Assembly (NCBI GenBank): GCA_026129915.1
Contig: JAHCHD010000006.1
Location: 1 to 64,000 of the forward strand
Source of the DNA: Bryobacterales bacterium
GTDB lineage: Bacteria > Acidobacteriota > Terriglobia > Bryobacterales > Bryobacteraceae
Direction of reading: 5' to 3'
Length of the DNA: 64,000 bases
In this document: positions 9,058 through 19,712 of the stretch, one piece after another
Layout of the letters: every line of letters begins with the position of its first letter
Position numbering within the stretch: position 1 is the first letter of the stretch
The notes under the pieces: model-generated
Databases searched by the model: none
Told to the model about the DNA's origin: nothing
Seen by the model: only the letters and a program-made list of their open reading frames with translations
Translations under genes and position numbers: made by a program

Positions 9058-9090
9058 GGCCACCGGGTCGGACCGTCTGCCCCGGTGGCC
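9058..9090 (+). terminator. Strong hairpin between Tat lipoprotein and purQ
   Basis: Ten perfect base pairs, GGCCACCGGG with CCCGGTGGCC, around a 13-base loop, 27 bases after the lipoprotein stop. No T-run follows, so this is at most a partial or rho-assisted terminator. It could also be a transcript stabiliser. Confidence 0.45.
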
Positions 9091-9171
9091 TCGCGTGCGC
9101 CTGTACGGCACAACGGTTCACGATGAGTCGAAAATCTCGGTCCCCTGCTTTGTTACACTGAAGTTATCGTT

Positions 9172-9912
9172 ATGCGCTTCGGTGTTGTGGTCTTCCCTGG
9201 CAGCAATTGCGATCACGACGCATTCCACGCCGTGACGCAGGATCTCGGCCATGAGGCTGAGCTTCTCTGGCACCAGGAGGAAACGCTTCGAGGGGTAGAT
9301 GCCGTCATCCTGCCCGGCGGTTTCTCGTATGGTGACTACCTTCGCTGCGGCGCCATCGCCAAGTTTTCCCCGGTAATGAAGGCCGTGCATCGGTTTGCCC
9401 AGGACGGTGGCCCTGTCCTTGGCATCTGCAACGGCTTCCAGATTCTCGTAGAAACCGGCCTGCTTCCGGGCGCGCTGGTGCGCAACCGCAATCTGCGTTT
9501 TGTTTGCAGGACGGTTGGCTTGCGCGCCGCTACCCGAAATTCTCCCTTCACCAGCGCCTGCCCGCCCGAAGCCATCCTGCGCATCCCCGTGGCCCACGGC
9601 GAAGGCTGCTTCGTGGCCGATGAGCACACCCTGGATGAGTTGGAAGCTAACGACCGGGTTGCATTCCGTTACATCGATAACCCGAATGGTTCCATGCGGG
9701 ATATCGCCGGCATCCTGAACAAGCAGCGAAACGTGATGGGCATGATGCCACATCCGGAACGGGCAACCCATCCCTTGATGGGTTCGGTGGATGGCCGTTC
9801 GGTTTTTGAGTCATTGGTGAAGTCGTACGCCGCAATGGATGCGAAAGCAAAGTCTGCAAAGGATGCAGCGAGGGATGTTGCCGCCTCGCTGATTATGATC
9901 ACTTCTGGCTGA
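9172..9912 (+). CDS. purQ: Phosphoribosylformylglycinamidine synthase glutaminase subunit PurQ
   Basis: A 246-residue class I glutamine amidotransferase that supplies ammonia to PurL in the fourth step of purine synthesis. The N-terminus [17 protein letters not shown] and the motif [15 protein letters not shown] are diagnostic for PurQ. The nucleophile Cys86 is in VLGICNGFQ, and the C-terminal His-Glu pair is in [12 protein letters not shown]. The last 35 residues ([21 protein letters not shown]) are an extra helical tail. It is followed by purL after 132 bp and then purF, forming a purine cluster. No PurR-like site was recognised upstream. Confidence 0.95.
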   Translation: MRFGVVVFPGSNCDHDAFHAVTQDLGHEAELLWHQEETLRGVDAVILPGGFSYGDYLRCGAIAKFSPVMKAVHRFAQDGGPVLGICNGFQILVETGLLPGALVRNRNLRFVCRTVGLRAATRNSPFTSACPPEAILRIPVAHGEGCFVADEHTLDELEANDRVAFRYIDNPNGSMRDIAGILNKQRNVMGMMPHPERATHPLMGSVDGRSVFESLVKSYAAMDAKAKSAKDAARDVAASLIMITSG

Positions 9913-10044
9913 TGCCGCCAGGAACTATGCATCAACTTACGCCATCGCGACCACTGTTGGCGCAGCGGGCTGCTTTGGTGAAGTCCGGAACCGGTTTGGT
10001 CTGCTGGCCTTTGTCCTTGTTTGCGAAGCGCTAATACCAACATC

Positions 10045-12270
10045 ATGGCCACAATTACCCCCGAACTCATCGCCTCCCACAACCTGAAGCAGGACGAGTA
10101 CGAACGCATCGTAGCCCGGCTTGGCCGTGAGCCCAACATCACCGAACTGGGCATCTTCAGTGTGATGTGGAGCGAACACTGCAGCTACAAGAGCAGCCGC
10201 GTGCACCTGAAGAAGCTGCCCACCAAGGGTGAGTTCGTTCTGCAAGGGCCGGGCGAAAACGCGGGTGTCATCGATATTGGCGGTGATTGGGCGATTGCCT
10301 TCAAGATCGAGTCCCATAACCACCCCAGTTTCATTGAGCCTTTCCAGGGAGCGGCAACGGGCGTGGGCGGCATTCTGCGCGACATCTTTACGATGGGTGC
10401 TCGTCCAATCGCGGTGCTTAACTCACTGCGCTTTGGCCGGCTCGACAACCCGGAAAACGGATCACGCAATAGGCGGATTCTCGATGGGGTGGTGTCGGGG
10501 ATTTCCCACTATGGCAACTGTTTTGGCGTGCCAACCGTGGGGGGCGAGTGCGTCTTCGAAGATAGCTACGCGGGCAACCCCCTGGTGAACGTGTTTGCGC
10601 TGGGCGTGGTGCGCAAAGACCAGATCTTTCTGGCCTCGGCCAGCGGCGTGGGCAATCCGGTCATCTACGTGGGCTCGAAGACGGGCAAGGACGGAATCAA
10701 GGGCGCATCCATGGCGTCGGCGGAGTTTGACGAGGACTCCATGGACAAGCGTCCCAACGTTCAGGTGGGCGACCCCTTCATGGAAAAGCTGCTGCTGGAG
10801 GCCTGCCTTGAGGCACTCGCGACGGGCGCGGTGGTGGCCATGCAGGATATGGGCGCCGCCGGATTGACTTGCTCCACCTGCGAGATGGGAAGCCGCGGCC
10901 ACGTGGGTGTGGAGATCGACCTCAAGTACGTGCCTCAGCGCGAAGCGCACATGAGTCCCTACGAGATCATGCTTTCCGAAAGCCAGGAGCGCATGCTGCT
11001 GGTGGTGGAGGCGGGTCGCGAGGAAGAGGTGCTGCGCGTGTTCCGCAAGTGGGGCCTGGACGCGGTGACAGTGGGCAGCGTGGTGGAAGGCGACAAGATG
11101 TTGGTGCGCGACCATGGCGAAGTGGTGGCGGACCTCCCGAACCGTTTCCTGGCCGATGAGGCCCCACTGTATGAGCGCCCGTATTCCAAGCCCTATCGCG
11201 ATGCGCCCATGGCAGCGCCCGCCTATGCCAGCAGTGACCTCGGACAGGATTTGCTGACGCTGTGTGGCGCTCTTGACGTTGCCTCAAAGCGCTGGATTTA
11301 CGAACAATACGACCATCAGGTGCGCACCAATACCGTGGTGGGTCCGGGCGCCGACGCTGCCGTGCTGCGCATTAAGGAGGCGGGCAAGAGTGTGGCGATG
11401 TCACTGGATGGCAACGGGCGCTATTGCTACCTTGATCCGCGTCTGGGTGCGCAACTGGCGGTGGCCGAATGCTGCCGCAATCTGTCGGTGGTGGGAGCCC
11501 AGCCGGTAGCAGCCACCAACAACCTGAATTTCGGCAATCCCGAGCGCCCGGAAATCATGGCCCAACTGGTGGAGGCCATTGAGGGCATGGGCGAAGCCTG
11601 CCGCTTCTTTGAGACACCGATCACGGGCGGTAACGTAAGCCTCTACAACGAGACCCTCGGCCAGCCCATTTACCCCACCCCCGTAATGGGCATCGTGGGC
11701 CTGCTCGAAACCGGGGAGCCGATGCCGATGGGTTTCCCTGCCGAAGGCCTCGAGGTGGCATTGCTGGGCGGCTTGGGCGAATCCCATGAAACCCGTTTCG
11801 GCAGCACGCAGTATGCCAAGGCCGTGCTGAACGAGCTTTGGGGTTTGCCGCCGGCGCTGGATATGGATTTCGAAAAGCGCGTGCAATCAGCCATTCGCGA
11901 GGCGGTGCGCGCCCGGATGGTGGAAAGCGCCCACGACCTGAGTGATGGCGGCCTCGCCGTGGCGCTGGCCGAATGTAGCTTTGGCAACGGCATTGGCGCT
12001 GACATTGCTCTGGAAAGCGACATGCGCGCTGAGCACTTGTTGTTCCATGAAGGGCCATCCAGGGTGCTCGTGGCCACACGTGATCTCAATCCACTTGCTA
12101 AGCTGGCGGCGCGCCATAACGTTCCGCTTGTTCCTCTGGGCCGCACGCTGCGCGGCACTCTCTCAATCTCAAACCGCGGCCAGCAGTTGCTGTCGCTCGC
12201 CGTTGATGCCTTGCGCGAACCGTGGGAGCAGGCTCTCCCGCATGCCATGGAGCGGGTAACGCATGTTTGA
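10045..12270 (+). CDS. purL: Phosphoribosylformylglycinamidine synthase II PurL
   Basis: A 741-residue protein of the short PurL type that works with separate PurQ and usually PurS. It converts FGAR, glutamine and ATP to FGAM. Recognisable parts: [14 protein letters not shown] with the catalytic His near the N-terminus, [52 protein letters not shown], and the second-half repeat [23 protein letters not shown] and [17 protein letters not shown] chose the ATG at 10045 ([14 protein letters not shown]); an in-frame TTG 24 bases upstream lacks support and neither has a good ribosome site. It overlaps purF by 8 bases. No purS is seen adjacent, so it is likely elsewhere. Confidence 0.95.
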   Translation: MATITPELIASHNLKQDEYERIVARLGREPNITELGIFSVMWSEHCSYKSSRVHLKKLPTKGEFVLQGPGENAGVIDIGGDWAIAFKIESHNHPSFIEPFQGAATGVGGILRDIFTMGARPIAVLNSLRFGRLDNPENGSRNRRILDGVVSGISHYGNCFGVPTVGGECVFEDSYAGNPLVNVFALGVVRKDQIFLASASGVGNPVIYVGSKTGKDGIKGASMASAEFDEDSMDKRPNVQVGDPFMEKLLLEACLEALATGAVVAMQDMGAAGLTCSTCEMGSRGHVGVEIDLKYVPQREAHMSPYEIMLSESQERMLLVVEAGREEEVLRVFRKWGLDAVTVGSVVEGDKMLVRDHGEVVADLPNRFLADEAPLYERPYSKPYRDAPMAAPAYASSDLGQDLLTLCGALDVASKRWIYEQYDHQVRTNTVVGPGADAAVLRIKEAGKSVAMSLDGNGRYCYLDPRLGAQLAVAECCRNLSVVGAQPVAATNNLNFGNPERPEIMAQLVEAIEGMGEACRFFETPITGGNVSLYNETLGQPIYPTPVMGIVGLLETGEPMPMGFPAEGLEVALLGGLGESHETRFGSTQYAKAVLNELWGLPPALDMDFEKRVQSAIREAVRARMVESAHDLSDGGLAVALAECSFGNGIGADIALESDMRAEHLLFHEGPSRVLVATRDLNPLAKLAARHNVPLVPLGRTLRGTLSISNRGQQLLSLAVDALREPWEQALPHAMERVTHV

Positions 12271-13678
12271 CAAATTTAAGGACGAGTGCGGTGTCTTCGC
12301 CATTCATGGCCACCCGGAGGCGGCCAACCTAACCTACCTGGGCCTGTACGCGCTGCAGCATCGCGGGCAGGAAAGCGCTGGCATTGCGTCGAGCAATGGC
12401 CGTGAGGTGCTGTGTTACAAGAGCATGGGTCATGTGGCGGACATCTTCACGCCAGAGCGCATCGGCGCTTTGCATGGCTCAATGGCCATTGGGCACACCC
12501 GCTATTCCACCTCAGGCGACACGGTGCTTCTCAACGCCCAGCCATTTTCCGTGGCCTGCAACAAAGGCAACATTGCGGTTGCGCACAACGGCAACATCAC
12601 CAACGCCAACGAACTGCGCAACGACCTTGAGGCCGCTGGCTCGATCTTCCAGGCAACCTCGGATACTGAGGTCATCCTGCACCTGATTGCCCGATCAAGG
12701 GAACAGCAGATCGAGAGCGCCCTGCGCGAGGCGCTCATCCAACTGGAAGGCGCTTACTCGCTGGTGTTCGTTTCGCAGGACCGCGTGATTGTGGCGCGCG
12801 ACCCCTATGGATTCCGCCCTCTGGCCATGGGCACGCTGGAAGTTTCCGGCCGCAAGGTCTGCACGGTGTTCGCTTCAGAGACCTGCGCGTTTGATCTGCT
12901 GGGAGCCACCTACATCCGCGACGTGGAACCCGGCGAGATGGTGATTGTGGACTCAAAGGGCATCACCCGGATGCAGTTTGCACCGCCGCAGAAGCGCTCG
13001 CAATGCGTGTTTGAGCATGTCTATTTCTCCCGTCCGGATTCGGTGGTCTTTGGCCGGCCCGTCCAGTTGAGCCGCGAGCGCATGGGCCGCCTGCTCGCCC
13101 GTGAGTACCCGGTGGACGCCGACATCGTGGTACCCGTGCCGGATTCCGGCGTCACCGCGGCGCTTGGTTACTCAACCGAATCGGGCATCCCCTACCGGCA
13201 GGCCCTCATCCGCAACCATTACGTAGGACGCACCTTCATTGAGCCTTCGCAAGCCATTCGCGATTTCGGAGTGAAATTGAAACTGAACCCGGTGCGGAAT
13301 TTGCTGGAGGGCAAGCGCGTGATTCTGGTGGATGATTCCATCGTCCGCGGCACCACCAGCCGCAAGATTGTTCGCATGGTGCGGCAGGCGGGCGCGCGCG
13401 AGGTACACATGCGGATTTCCTGCCCGCCCACAATTTCGCCCTGCTTCTATGGCGTGGATACACCCACCAAGAGCGAACTGATTGCCGCCAATAACACGGT
13501 GGAGGAAATCCGGCGCTTCGTGGAAGCCGATACCCTTTCGTACCTATCACTGGAAAACTTGCAGGACGCCGTGAACGATGGTTCTGACCATTTCTGCTAC
13601 GCCTGCTATACCGGGAAGTACCCCACTGAGTTAGTGCAACTCCAGCAGAGGCTGCCGCTTGAAGCTTCCCGCTTGTAG
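12263..13678 (+). CDS. purF: Amidophosphoribosyltransferase PurF, iron-sulfur type
   Basis: A 471-residue enzyme for the first step of purine synthesis, making phosphoribosylamine from PRPP and glutamine. After a short propeptide (MFDKFKDE), Cys9 in CGVFAIHG is the expected N-terminal nucleophile of the mature glutaminase. Further signatures: [30 protein letters not shown] and the PRPP loop [18 protein letters not shown]. Cysteines in [22 protein letters not shown] and [12 protein letters not shown] match the 4Fe-4S ligands of the Bacillus-type enzyme, so oxygen-sensitive stability control is expected. It overlaps purL by 8 bases, indicating coupled translation. Confidence 0.96.
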   Translation: MFDKFKDECGVFAIHGHPEAANLTYLGLYALQHRGQESAGIASSNGREVLCYKSMGHVADIFTPERIGALHGSMAIGHTRYSTSGDTVLLNAQPFSVACNKGNIAVAHNGNITNANELRNDLEAAGSIFQATSDTEVILHLIARSREQQIESALREALIQLEGAYSLVFVSQDRVIVARDPYGFRPLAMGTLEVSGRKVCTVFASETCAFDLLGATYIRDVEPGEMVIVDSKGITRMQFAPPQKRSQCVFEHVYFSRPDSVVFGRPVQLSRERMGRLLAREYPVDADIVVPVPDSGVTAALGYSTESGIPYRQALIRNHYVGRTFIEPSQAIRDFGVKLKLNPVRNLLEGKRVILVDDSIVRGTTSRKIVRMVRQAGAREVHMRISCPPTISPCFYGVDTPTKSELIAANNTVEEIRRFVEADTLSYLSLENLQDAVNDGSDHFCYACYTGKYPTELVQLQQRLPLEASRL

Positions 13679-13696
13679 CGGCAAGGAATAGAACCC

Positions 13697-14878
13697 ATGC
13701 AAGCAATTCCCGCGCTGGCGGAGAGCCTGTTGCGCGTCCCTAATTCGCGCGTGCGTGAACTTGCGAAGCTGGCCTCCGGTACCCCGGATGTGCTGAAGCT
13801 CTACTTCGGCGAGTCAAACCTGCCTACGCCTGCATTCATCCAGGAAGCGGCCACCCACGCAATGCGCGCGGGCTTCACCTACTACACTGAGAACTCGGGC
13901 ATGCCGGTGCTGCGGGAAACCATCGCCGCACAGTATCTGCGGTTGCATGGGGTGACGCTGAACCCTGCCTCTGAGCTCGTTATCACTGCGTCCGGGGTAC
14001 AAGCGCTGTTCATGGCGCTGCGAGGCGTGCTCGACCCCGGCGACCAGGCCATCGTGCTTTCGCCCGCCTGGCCAAACGGTTGCTCCATCATCCGCATGTG
14101 TCACGCGCATCCCGTCGAGTTCCCGCTTACGGTATCGGGCGGGCGCTATACCATCGATTTCCCTGCCCTGGAACGCGCCGTGACGCCGCGCACACGCCTG
14201 CTGCTGGTAACCACACCCTCGAACCCTTTGGGCTGGGCCGCCACCCACGAGGAATCGCAGAAGCTGCTGGACTTCGCGCGGCGACATGGCCTGTGGCTGC
14301 TTTCGGACGAAGTCTACGACCGCATCTACTACCGCGAGCCCGATGCAACTGTGGCTCCTTCAATGCTCACGCACTGCACCCGCGAGGATGCCGTGATCGT
14401 GGTGCAGAGTTTCTCCAAGAGCTACCGAATGACTGGCTGGCGGCTGGGCTGGCTGGTGGCCCGCGCCGACCTCGCCACGCGGTTGGGCGACCTCAACGAG
14501 TTTGTGATTTCCCACGCCGCCAGCTTCATCCAGAAGGCCGGCGAGGCGGCGCTCCGCGACGGCGAAGCAGAGATCGCCGCCCAGTTAGCGATGCTGCGGC
14601 GAAACCGTCAGCTTTGTTTGGATGCATTTCGCTCGATGCCAGGCGTTTCCTTGCCAGACCCTGAGGGCGCGTTTTACGTGTTCCCTTCCTTTGAAGGCCT
14701 CACCGACAGCTTCCGCTTCTGCGCCCGCCTGCTGGAGGATGAGCGCGTTGGTATCGCACCCGGGGTAGCCTTTGGCCTTGGCGGCGAGGGCTGCGTTCGC
14801 CTCTGCTACGCAGTGGAAACGCACCTGCTGGAGGCCGCCCTCCATCGCCTCAGCCGCTTCTGGAAATCGCAACGCTAG
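13697..14878 (+). CDS. Class I/II pyridoxal-phosphate aminotransferase
   Basis: A 393-residue fold-type I aminotransferase of the aspartate-aminotransferase superfamily. Motifs: FGESNLPTPAFIQEA, YYTENSGMPVLRETIA, TTPSNPLGWAATHEE (NPLG in place of the usual NPTG), LLSDEVYDRIYYREP and SFSKSYRMTGWRLGW, with Lys241 as the predicted PLP lysine. The C-terminal Arg in EGCVRLCYA is the usual carboxylate binder. It starts 18 bases after purF with AAGGAATAG just upstream, so it is probably cotranscribed with the pur genes. The exact amino donor cannot be told from sequence. Its end overlaps the convergent GH106-like gene by 4 bases. Confidence 0.88.
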   Translation: MQAIPALAESLLRVPNSRVRELAKLASGTPDVLKLYFGESNLPTPAFIQEAATHAMRAGFTYYTENSGMPVLRETIAAQYLRLHGVTLNPASELVITASGVQALFMALRGVLDPGDQAIVLSPAWPNGCSIIRMCHAHPVEFPLTVSGGRYTIDFPALERAVTPRTRLLLVTTPSNPLGWAATHEESQKLLDFARRHGLWLLSDEVYDRIYYREPDATVAPSMLTHCTREDAVIVVQSFSKSYRMTGWRLGWLVARADLATRLGDLNEFVISHAASFIQKAGEAALRDGEAEIAAQLAMLRRNRQLCLDAFRSMPGVSLPDPEGAFYVFPSFEGLTDSFRFCARLLEDERVGIAPGVAFGLGGEGCVRLCYAVETHLLEAALHRLSRFWKSQR

Positions 14879-17800
14879 CGAGCGGTTGCCACCAGCCGTA
14901 CCGGCCCGAGCAGCCCACTAGGCAGTAACTCGGATTGCGCAAACGGTTTCCCCATCGTCACCGTCACATTGGTGCGCGTGCTGCGCTCTGCTACCGGCAG
15001 TTTGGCGTCAGCCACCAGGCGATTGTGCCAGGTGTTGGTGACTTCCACCACCAGTTCGTTCTCGCCATCGCGCAAAGCCTCCGTGGCATCCAGCCGGAAG
15101 GGTTGCGTCCATGTGATGCCCAGCGGTTTCCCGTTCAGCCAAACCTCACCGATGGCGGAAAGCTTCCCGAGGTCAATCTCCGCCTTCGTTGTGTGATTTC
15201 GCCAGCCAGACGGAACCTGGAAGGTGCTTCGATAGCGTCCATTGCCGGCAAAGCTCCGGATGGCTGCTTCCTCGCGTTCGCTCCAGGAACGCAGTTCCGG
15301 GAAGGCAACGCTGCTGGGGCCGTTCTCAAAATCCACCGTCCAGTTGCTGGAAATTTCAATCGGCGCGGGCAGGCCTGTGAGGGCTTCCGGCATTGGAGCA
15401 AAGGTAGTGCCGTTGCGCCGGAATACCACGAAAATGGAACCGTTCCCGGCCAGTTCCACCGGCACCGCCAACTGTCCCTTGGCCGCTTGTCGCGCCCCGA
15501 ACGCTGGCCCAATCTCGCCCGTCACCGGGTCCCACAGTTCGGGTGCTTTGTCATCGACCCGGAACATCACGGTTGCCGCCACTGGTTCATCAGTCAGGTT
15601 CCGCAGGAAGTAGATTTCAGCATTGCCGTCGCGGCGATGGATGAAGTCGATGGTCTCGGGTGCGGTCACATCCGGACCGATGCCCATTGCCGTCAGCACT
15701 TCGCGCGGAGTCTGGCCCCACACCACCTTGCCCGTTCCATGCGCGCGGCTGGTGACGCCCTGGCCGCTGAGTTCAGCCCACATCTGCGATGCCAAGCCGC
15801 GAACGCGTTCGTCGCTGGCGGGGTAGTTCGATAAGCCCTCGGCGCGCTGCGGCCTGGCGCCTATCATCGTGCCGCCTGCCTTCACCAGGGCATCAATCTT
15901 CGCCAGCACCGCCGGATCAGCCGCTTCACTATCGGGCATCACCAAAACGGCATAGCTATTGCCATCGGGATACACAAAGCGCCCGTCCTTCACCTGAAGC
16001 CGGTTCAGGATGCCGTCCGAATTGATGTAGTCGTAGTCGTAACCAGGCCCAAGTTCGGGCTTCACCTTGCGTGGCAGAACGAATTTGTAGCCGCCGTCGC
16101 CGTAGTAGTAGAGCACATCGCCCACAAACTGGCCCCGTTGCAGCATATAGGACGACCGTGAAAGGTAACTGACGAAGGGCTTGATCTTCGGCCACCAGGT
16201 CACATTGCGGTTCACGTGGCTTCCCGCGCCATACACCCAGCCCGGCTTTCCGGAATCTGGCGGAGCATGTGACCACGTGTGCCACACCATGTGGTTCCCG
16301 CCTTCGATGAACACGCGGTCTGCGCTGGGCTTCAGGTCCTGCGGACCTTCGCGCCAATGGTCCGTGGAGGTGAAGGCTTCCATGTGTACCCGTGGCTTGC
16401 CGTAGAGGTGACCGGCGGAAGCGGTCTCCTTCACCACCCAGAGATTGTCCGCTGTGGGCCGGAAGGGCCAGAACTCGCCCTGAATCTCATCCACGGCGCT
16501 ATTGGCGAGAAGCGCATCCACAGGCACGTTATGGATGGGCGGCCCGGGGCCTCCCGCCTCTGACTTGATGCCCAGGCCTGCCTTATTGGAAGCCGCACCA
16601 GCAGCGCGGTAGTAGGCAGTTATCAGCACGTCACTGAGGGTCTTGCGATAGTCGAATAGGAAACGCTCTGTGGTGGCTTCATCCCTCACCTGCGCGCCAA
16701 ACACCACCGGCAGATAGGGCGTCATGTCGTACCCGCGCAGGCGCTGGAAGTCCGCCAGGAAACCAGGGGACCACACCGGGCCTACCACCTCATAGCTGGC
16801 CAAGTAAAGGTTGCGCAGGCCGCTGGATTGCAAGTTGCCGAAGGTTTCACGCAACCGGGCAATTACGTATTCCATGTGAGCATCGGCCGCGGGCGCGCTC
16901 AGATGATCAGTAGCCCACCCATCGGAATTCGGGCTGGGCACCTTCAGCCGCTCGCCAGTGTTCATCACCACGTAGCGCAGGATGGTCCAGTTGCCAGCGG
17001 GCGCGTCATTCCAGCGCAGCCGGCCCTCGCGGTCCACCTTGCTGGTGACGTTCACCACTTGGGCAGCATCAGGAATCTGGAACGGTGGCAGGCCTCCGGT
17101 GGCATACATTCCTCGCGCCCCGTTCACTTCGCCGTTGTGGATGTTGTGTACGCTCCAGGTGCGTGTGGCGGAGATGCCTGGCGAGCCGCGCATCAGTTCC
17201 GCGCCGCTCTTGGTGCGGTCAGCGGCGTGGCTTCCGGCGAGGTTTGCTCCGCTCGCATCCAGTACTTCAAACTCGCCCAGCGTCCAGTGTTTGCGGTCAG
17301 CGTGGTAGGAACTCACCAGGCGCAAACGGGTGTACCGCGCACGGGTGCCGTCAGGCAGAGCAAAACGGCGGGCACCCGCGCCCTGCGGCAGTACGGCGCG
17401 AAGGACTTCGCGGAAATCGCCGTCATTGGTCCCCGTGGTGGACACGGAAACGCTAAACTCTTTCACGGGCGACAGTGCAGCGACGATGGGCAAGGCGCCC
17501 GGATCGCCCTGGTCCAGCACCACGGCGGAGATCACATGCTCCGCGGGAGGGTCAAGCTGCAGCACGATATCGTGGCCCGCCGCGCGCTTCGCATCGGGTA
17601 TGGCCACCACCGCGGTATCCACCCAATAGGCAGGCTTGCCCTCTGGTCCTAGTGGTGCTCCCTGCGGAGGCTCAGGAAAGGGCAGGGTGACGTCCACCGG
17701 CGCGCCGCCCTGCACGGTGGTTTCGCTGATGTAGATTCCCTTGCTGGCATGCTCCGGCTCAATCCAGTGGCCGCCCATGTCCCAACTGCTGGCAACAGAG

Positions 17801-18168
17801 AAATCCACCTGAATGCCCAGTTTTTTGGCATGCGCTACCGCATCCTTCATCTGGGCCATCCAGGGCTCACTCAGGAAGGCGGGGCCGGCGGGGGGCTGTG
17901 CGGATGCGTCTCCGCGCGCGCCCATATCAAACAACAGCACCCCACTGAACCCTGCTTCCTTCATCGCATCCAGTTCGTCGCGGGCTGTTTGGGGATCCAC
18001 ATACCCGTTCAGCCACAGCCAGTAGGCATGCGGCCGCGCATCCGCGGGCGGGTTGCGCCACCCAGCCTCCAGGTCACCGGCTGTCTCACGGTTGCAGGAG
18101 GCCATCAGCATGCCCAGCAGGGCTAGCAACGCGAACAGGGGAAATGCGGTGCGTGCGATTCTCATCAT
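14875..18168 (-). CDS. GH106-like alpha-L-rhamnosidase lipoprotein
   Basis: A 1097-residue exported glycoside hydrolase resembling family GH106. The N-terminus is a lipoprotein signal ending MLMASC (Cys25), so it is probably anchored in the periplasm or outer membrane. Next comes WRNPPADARPHAYWLWLNGYVDPQTARDELDAMKEAGFSGVLLFDMG, the characteristic opening of GH106 barrels, then a long catalytic region (ESYEV-like ASYEVVGPVWSPGF, HMVWHTWSHAPP, GKPRVHMEAFTS) and C-terminal beta-sandwich domains ending in a sugar-binding-like module (EVWLNGKPLGITWTQPFRLDATEALRDGENELVVEVTNTWHNRLV). The ATG at 18168 shares one base with the upstream isomerase stop (TGATG). GH106 enzymes release rhamnose from pectic side chains, which suits an operon with a sugar isomerase and an esterase. 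Confidence 0.82.
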   Translation of the reverse strand: MMRIARTAFPLFALLALLGMLMASCNRETAGDLEAGWRNPPADARPHAYWLWLNGYVDPQTARDELDAMKEAGFSGVLLFDMGARGDASAQPPAGPAFLSEPWMAQMKDAVAHAKKLGIQVDFSVASSWDMGGHWIEPEHASKGIYISETTVQGGAPVDVTLPFPEPPQGAPLGPEGKPAYWVDTAVVAIPDAKRAAGHDIVLQLDPPAEHVISAVVLDQGDPGALPIVAALSPVKEFSVSVSTTGTNDGDFREVLRAVLPQGAGARRFALPDGTRARYTRLRLVSSYHADRKHWTLGEFEVLDASGANLAGSHAADRTKSGAELMRGSPGISATRTWSVHNIHNGEVNGARGMYATGGLPPFQIPDAAQVVNVTSKVDREGRLRWNDAPAGNWTILRYVVMNTGERLKVPSPNSDGWATDHLSAPAADAHMEYVIARLRETFGNLQSSGLRNLYLASYEVVGPVWSPGFLADFQRLRGYDMTPYLPVVFGAQVRDEATTERFLFDYRKTLSDVLITAYYRAAGAASNKAGLGIKSEAGGPGPPIHNVPVDALLANSAVDEIQGEFWPFRPTADNLWVVKETASAGHLYGKPRVHMEAFTSTDHWREGPQDLKPSADRVFIEGGNHMVWHTWSHAPPDSGKPGWVYGAGSHVNRNVTWWPKIKPFVSYLSRSSYMLQRGQFVGDVLYYYGDGGYKFVLPRKVKPELGPGYDYDYINSDGILNRLQVKDGRFVYPDGNSYAVLVMPDSEAADPAVLAKIDALVKAGGTMIGARPQRAEGLSNYPASDERVRGLASQMWAELSGQGVTSRAHGTGKVVWGQTPREVLTAMGIGPDVTAPETIDFIHRRDGNAEIYFLRNLTDEPVAATVMFRVDDKAPELWDPVTGEIGPAFGARQAAKGQLAVPVELAGNGSIFVVFRRNGTTFAPMPEALTGLPAPIEISSNWTVDFENGPSSVAFPELRSWSEREEAAIRSFAGNGRYRSTFQVPSGWRNHTTKAEIDLGKLSAIGEVWLNGKPLGITWTQPFRLDATEALRDGENELVVEVTNTWHNRLVADAKLPVAERSTRTNVTVTMGKPFAQSELLPSGLLGPVRLVATAR

Positions 18169-19712
18169 CAACTCTCCGTGGGAACAACTACTGATTCAAT
18201 GCCGAGTGCATCCGCGATATGGCACAGGGTGTGGGCCCGGTGCCCAACCCCCAATGCGAAATGGTGTGTCGGACCTTCCATCACCCAGCGCTTCAGGAAG
18301 CCGCGGATGTCCTTTCCGAAAAAGCCGCGCGTGTTGGTATTGCCGGTGGCGGGAATCAATCCGCGCACGCTCTCGCCCTCGGCCAGGATGAACTTAAACT
18401 TGCCGTCAGCCTTCACTCCAATGCTGAGCATTGTGATGGGGCCGTCCTTGATGCGGAACTCCACGCTGGCGCCGCTGCCAGGTTTGCCGTGATACTTCAG
18501 CAACGAACGCAGCACCGGCTTCCCTTCCGCGATGTTGATGTGGTGCGGCCCGTCGTGGCCCACCAGAACAAAGCCTTCCTTGAAGTCCACCGGATGGAAC
18601 TCGGCAAAGCTTCCGCCAATGCCCATCCTGTCCATCAGCAGCATCGCGATGCAGGTCTTCAGGTCGCTTTCGCCGCACATGGGGAAGCCCGCGGCGGTCA
18701 GCAGCGAGTTGCCCACAATCAGGTTGGTCACCAGTTCGCGCAACTGGCTCCCCGGTTCGCCCTCATAGTAGTAGGCCAAGCCGTCCAGTTCGTGCGCTGC
18801 CACAAAGCGGTCGAGCGCCACGGCTGCGAAGGCCGCACGGCGAAGGTGTTCATCCGTCAGCTTGCTCGTCACCGGGTCAACACCGGGGTCCGGGGTTTCG
18901 AAGAGGTTCAGGATCGCGGCGCTCTTGGCCTGGATTTCTTCCTCCCGAATGTCGCGGCTGAAGCGTAGCAGGTCATCGGCTTCGGTCTGTACGATATGGC
19001 ACCCGAAGGCGGCAGTCAGCGAAGCTTGGTCAGTCTGCATGTCGAGCATGTGCTCAATGGGATGGCCAAAGTGCCCGATACGCGCCCGTTTCACGTCGTG
19101 CAGGGCCATCGCCACATCACACCACGCGGCAATTTCCGTATCCGCCTGGGGGTCGTCATGCAAAGTCCCGAGGATCACCTCGGGCGGCTTCTTTCCCATG
19201 CGGATAGCCACGCCCAGAAACTCCGGCACGGAACAGAAATCGTCGTTGGCCAACTGCATGTGCGTGGTTGCGCGAGGATAATCCATCGCCGCCAATGGTT
19301 GCAGTGCCACCAGCACCACGGGCACCTGGACGTTGCGGATAATCGCCGCAAAACTGGCCGAGGTGGCATAGGTGAGCATGTCGCAGAAGATCAGGTCGAG
19401 ATCCGCTGCCTGCAGTCTCGGCGCCAGCGCGTAGGCATCCTGCGCCTTATCCACCATGCCGAAGTTCTCTACCTGTACGCCGGTGGCGCGTACCTTGCCC
19501 ACCAGAACATCGAGCTTGGCGTGGAGTTCCTCCAGCAGGCCTGGAAACTGTGGCCAGTAGACGTGATAGCCTACGCCAAAAATCCCCACCCTGGCAGTCC
19601 GGGGTTTCCTTCGCTCTACGTACATACCCATCCTTTCGAGCTGCTCCTGTTGCTCAACGGAAGGCGAGGCTCCACTGGCAGCCGCGTTTGTAAAAGCCGT
19701 ATTTGTCATCAT
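18168..19712 (-). CDS. L-arabinose/L-fucose isomerase-like enzyme
   Basis: A 514-residue protein of the L-arabinose/L-fucose isomerase superfamily, which interconverts aldoses and ketoses with a divalent metal. Diagnostic segments: VGIFGVGYHVYWPQFPGLLEELHAKL (N-terminal Rossmann-like domain), DLIFCDMLTYATSASF, GHFGHPIEHMLDM, LAYYYEGEPGSQLRELVTNLIVGNSLLTA with a probable metal-binding Glu, and GPTHHFALGVGHRAHTL with His residues near the C-terminus. I start at the ATG at 19712, which overlaps the upstream stub's stop (ATGA). The unusual Ala/Thr/Gln-rich N-terminal 30 residues may be non-essential. Operon context with a rhamnosidase and esterase suggests plant cell-wall sugar use. Substrate is uncertain among arabinose, fucose and related sugars. 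Confidence 0.8.
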   Translation of the reverse strand: MMTNTAFTNAAASGASPSVEQQEQLERMGMYVERRKPRTARVGIFGVGYHVYWPQFPGLLEELHAKLDVLVGKVRATGVQVENFGMVDKAQDAYALAPRLQAADLDLIFCDMLTYATSASFAAIIRNVQVPVVLVALQPLAAMDYPRATTHMQLANDDFCSVPEFLGVAIRMGKKPPEVILGTLHDDPQADTEIAAWCDVAMALHDVKRARIGHFGHPIEHMLDMQTDQASLTAAFGCHIVQTEADDLLRFSRDIREEEIQAKSAAILNLFETPDPGVDPVTSKLTDEHLRRAAFAAVALDRFVAAHELDGLAYYYEGEPGSQLRELVTNLIVGNSLLTAAGFPMCGESDLKTCIAMLLMDRMGIGGSFAEFHPVDFKEGFVLVGHDGPHHINIAEGKPVLRSLLKYHGKPGSGASVEFRIKDGPITMLSIGVKADGKFKFILAEGESVRGLIPATGNTNTRGFFGKDIRGFLKRWVMEGPTHHFALGVGHRAHTLCHIADALGIESVVVPTES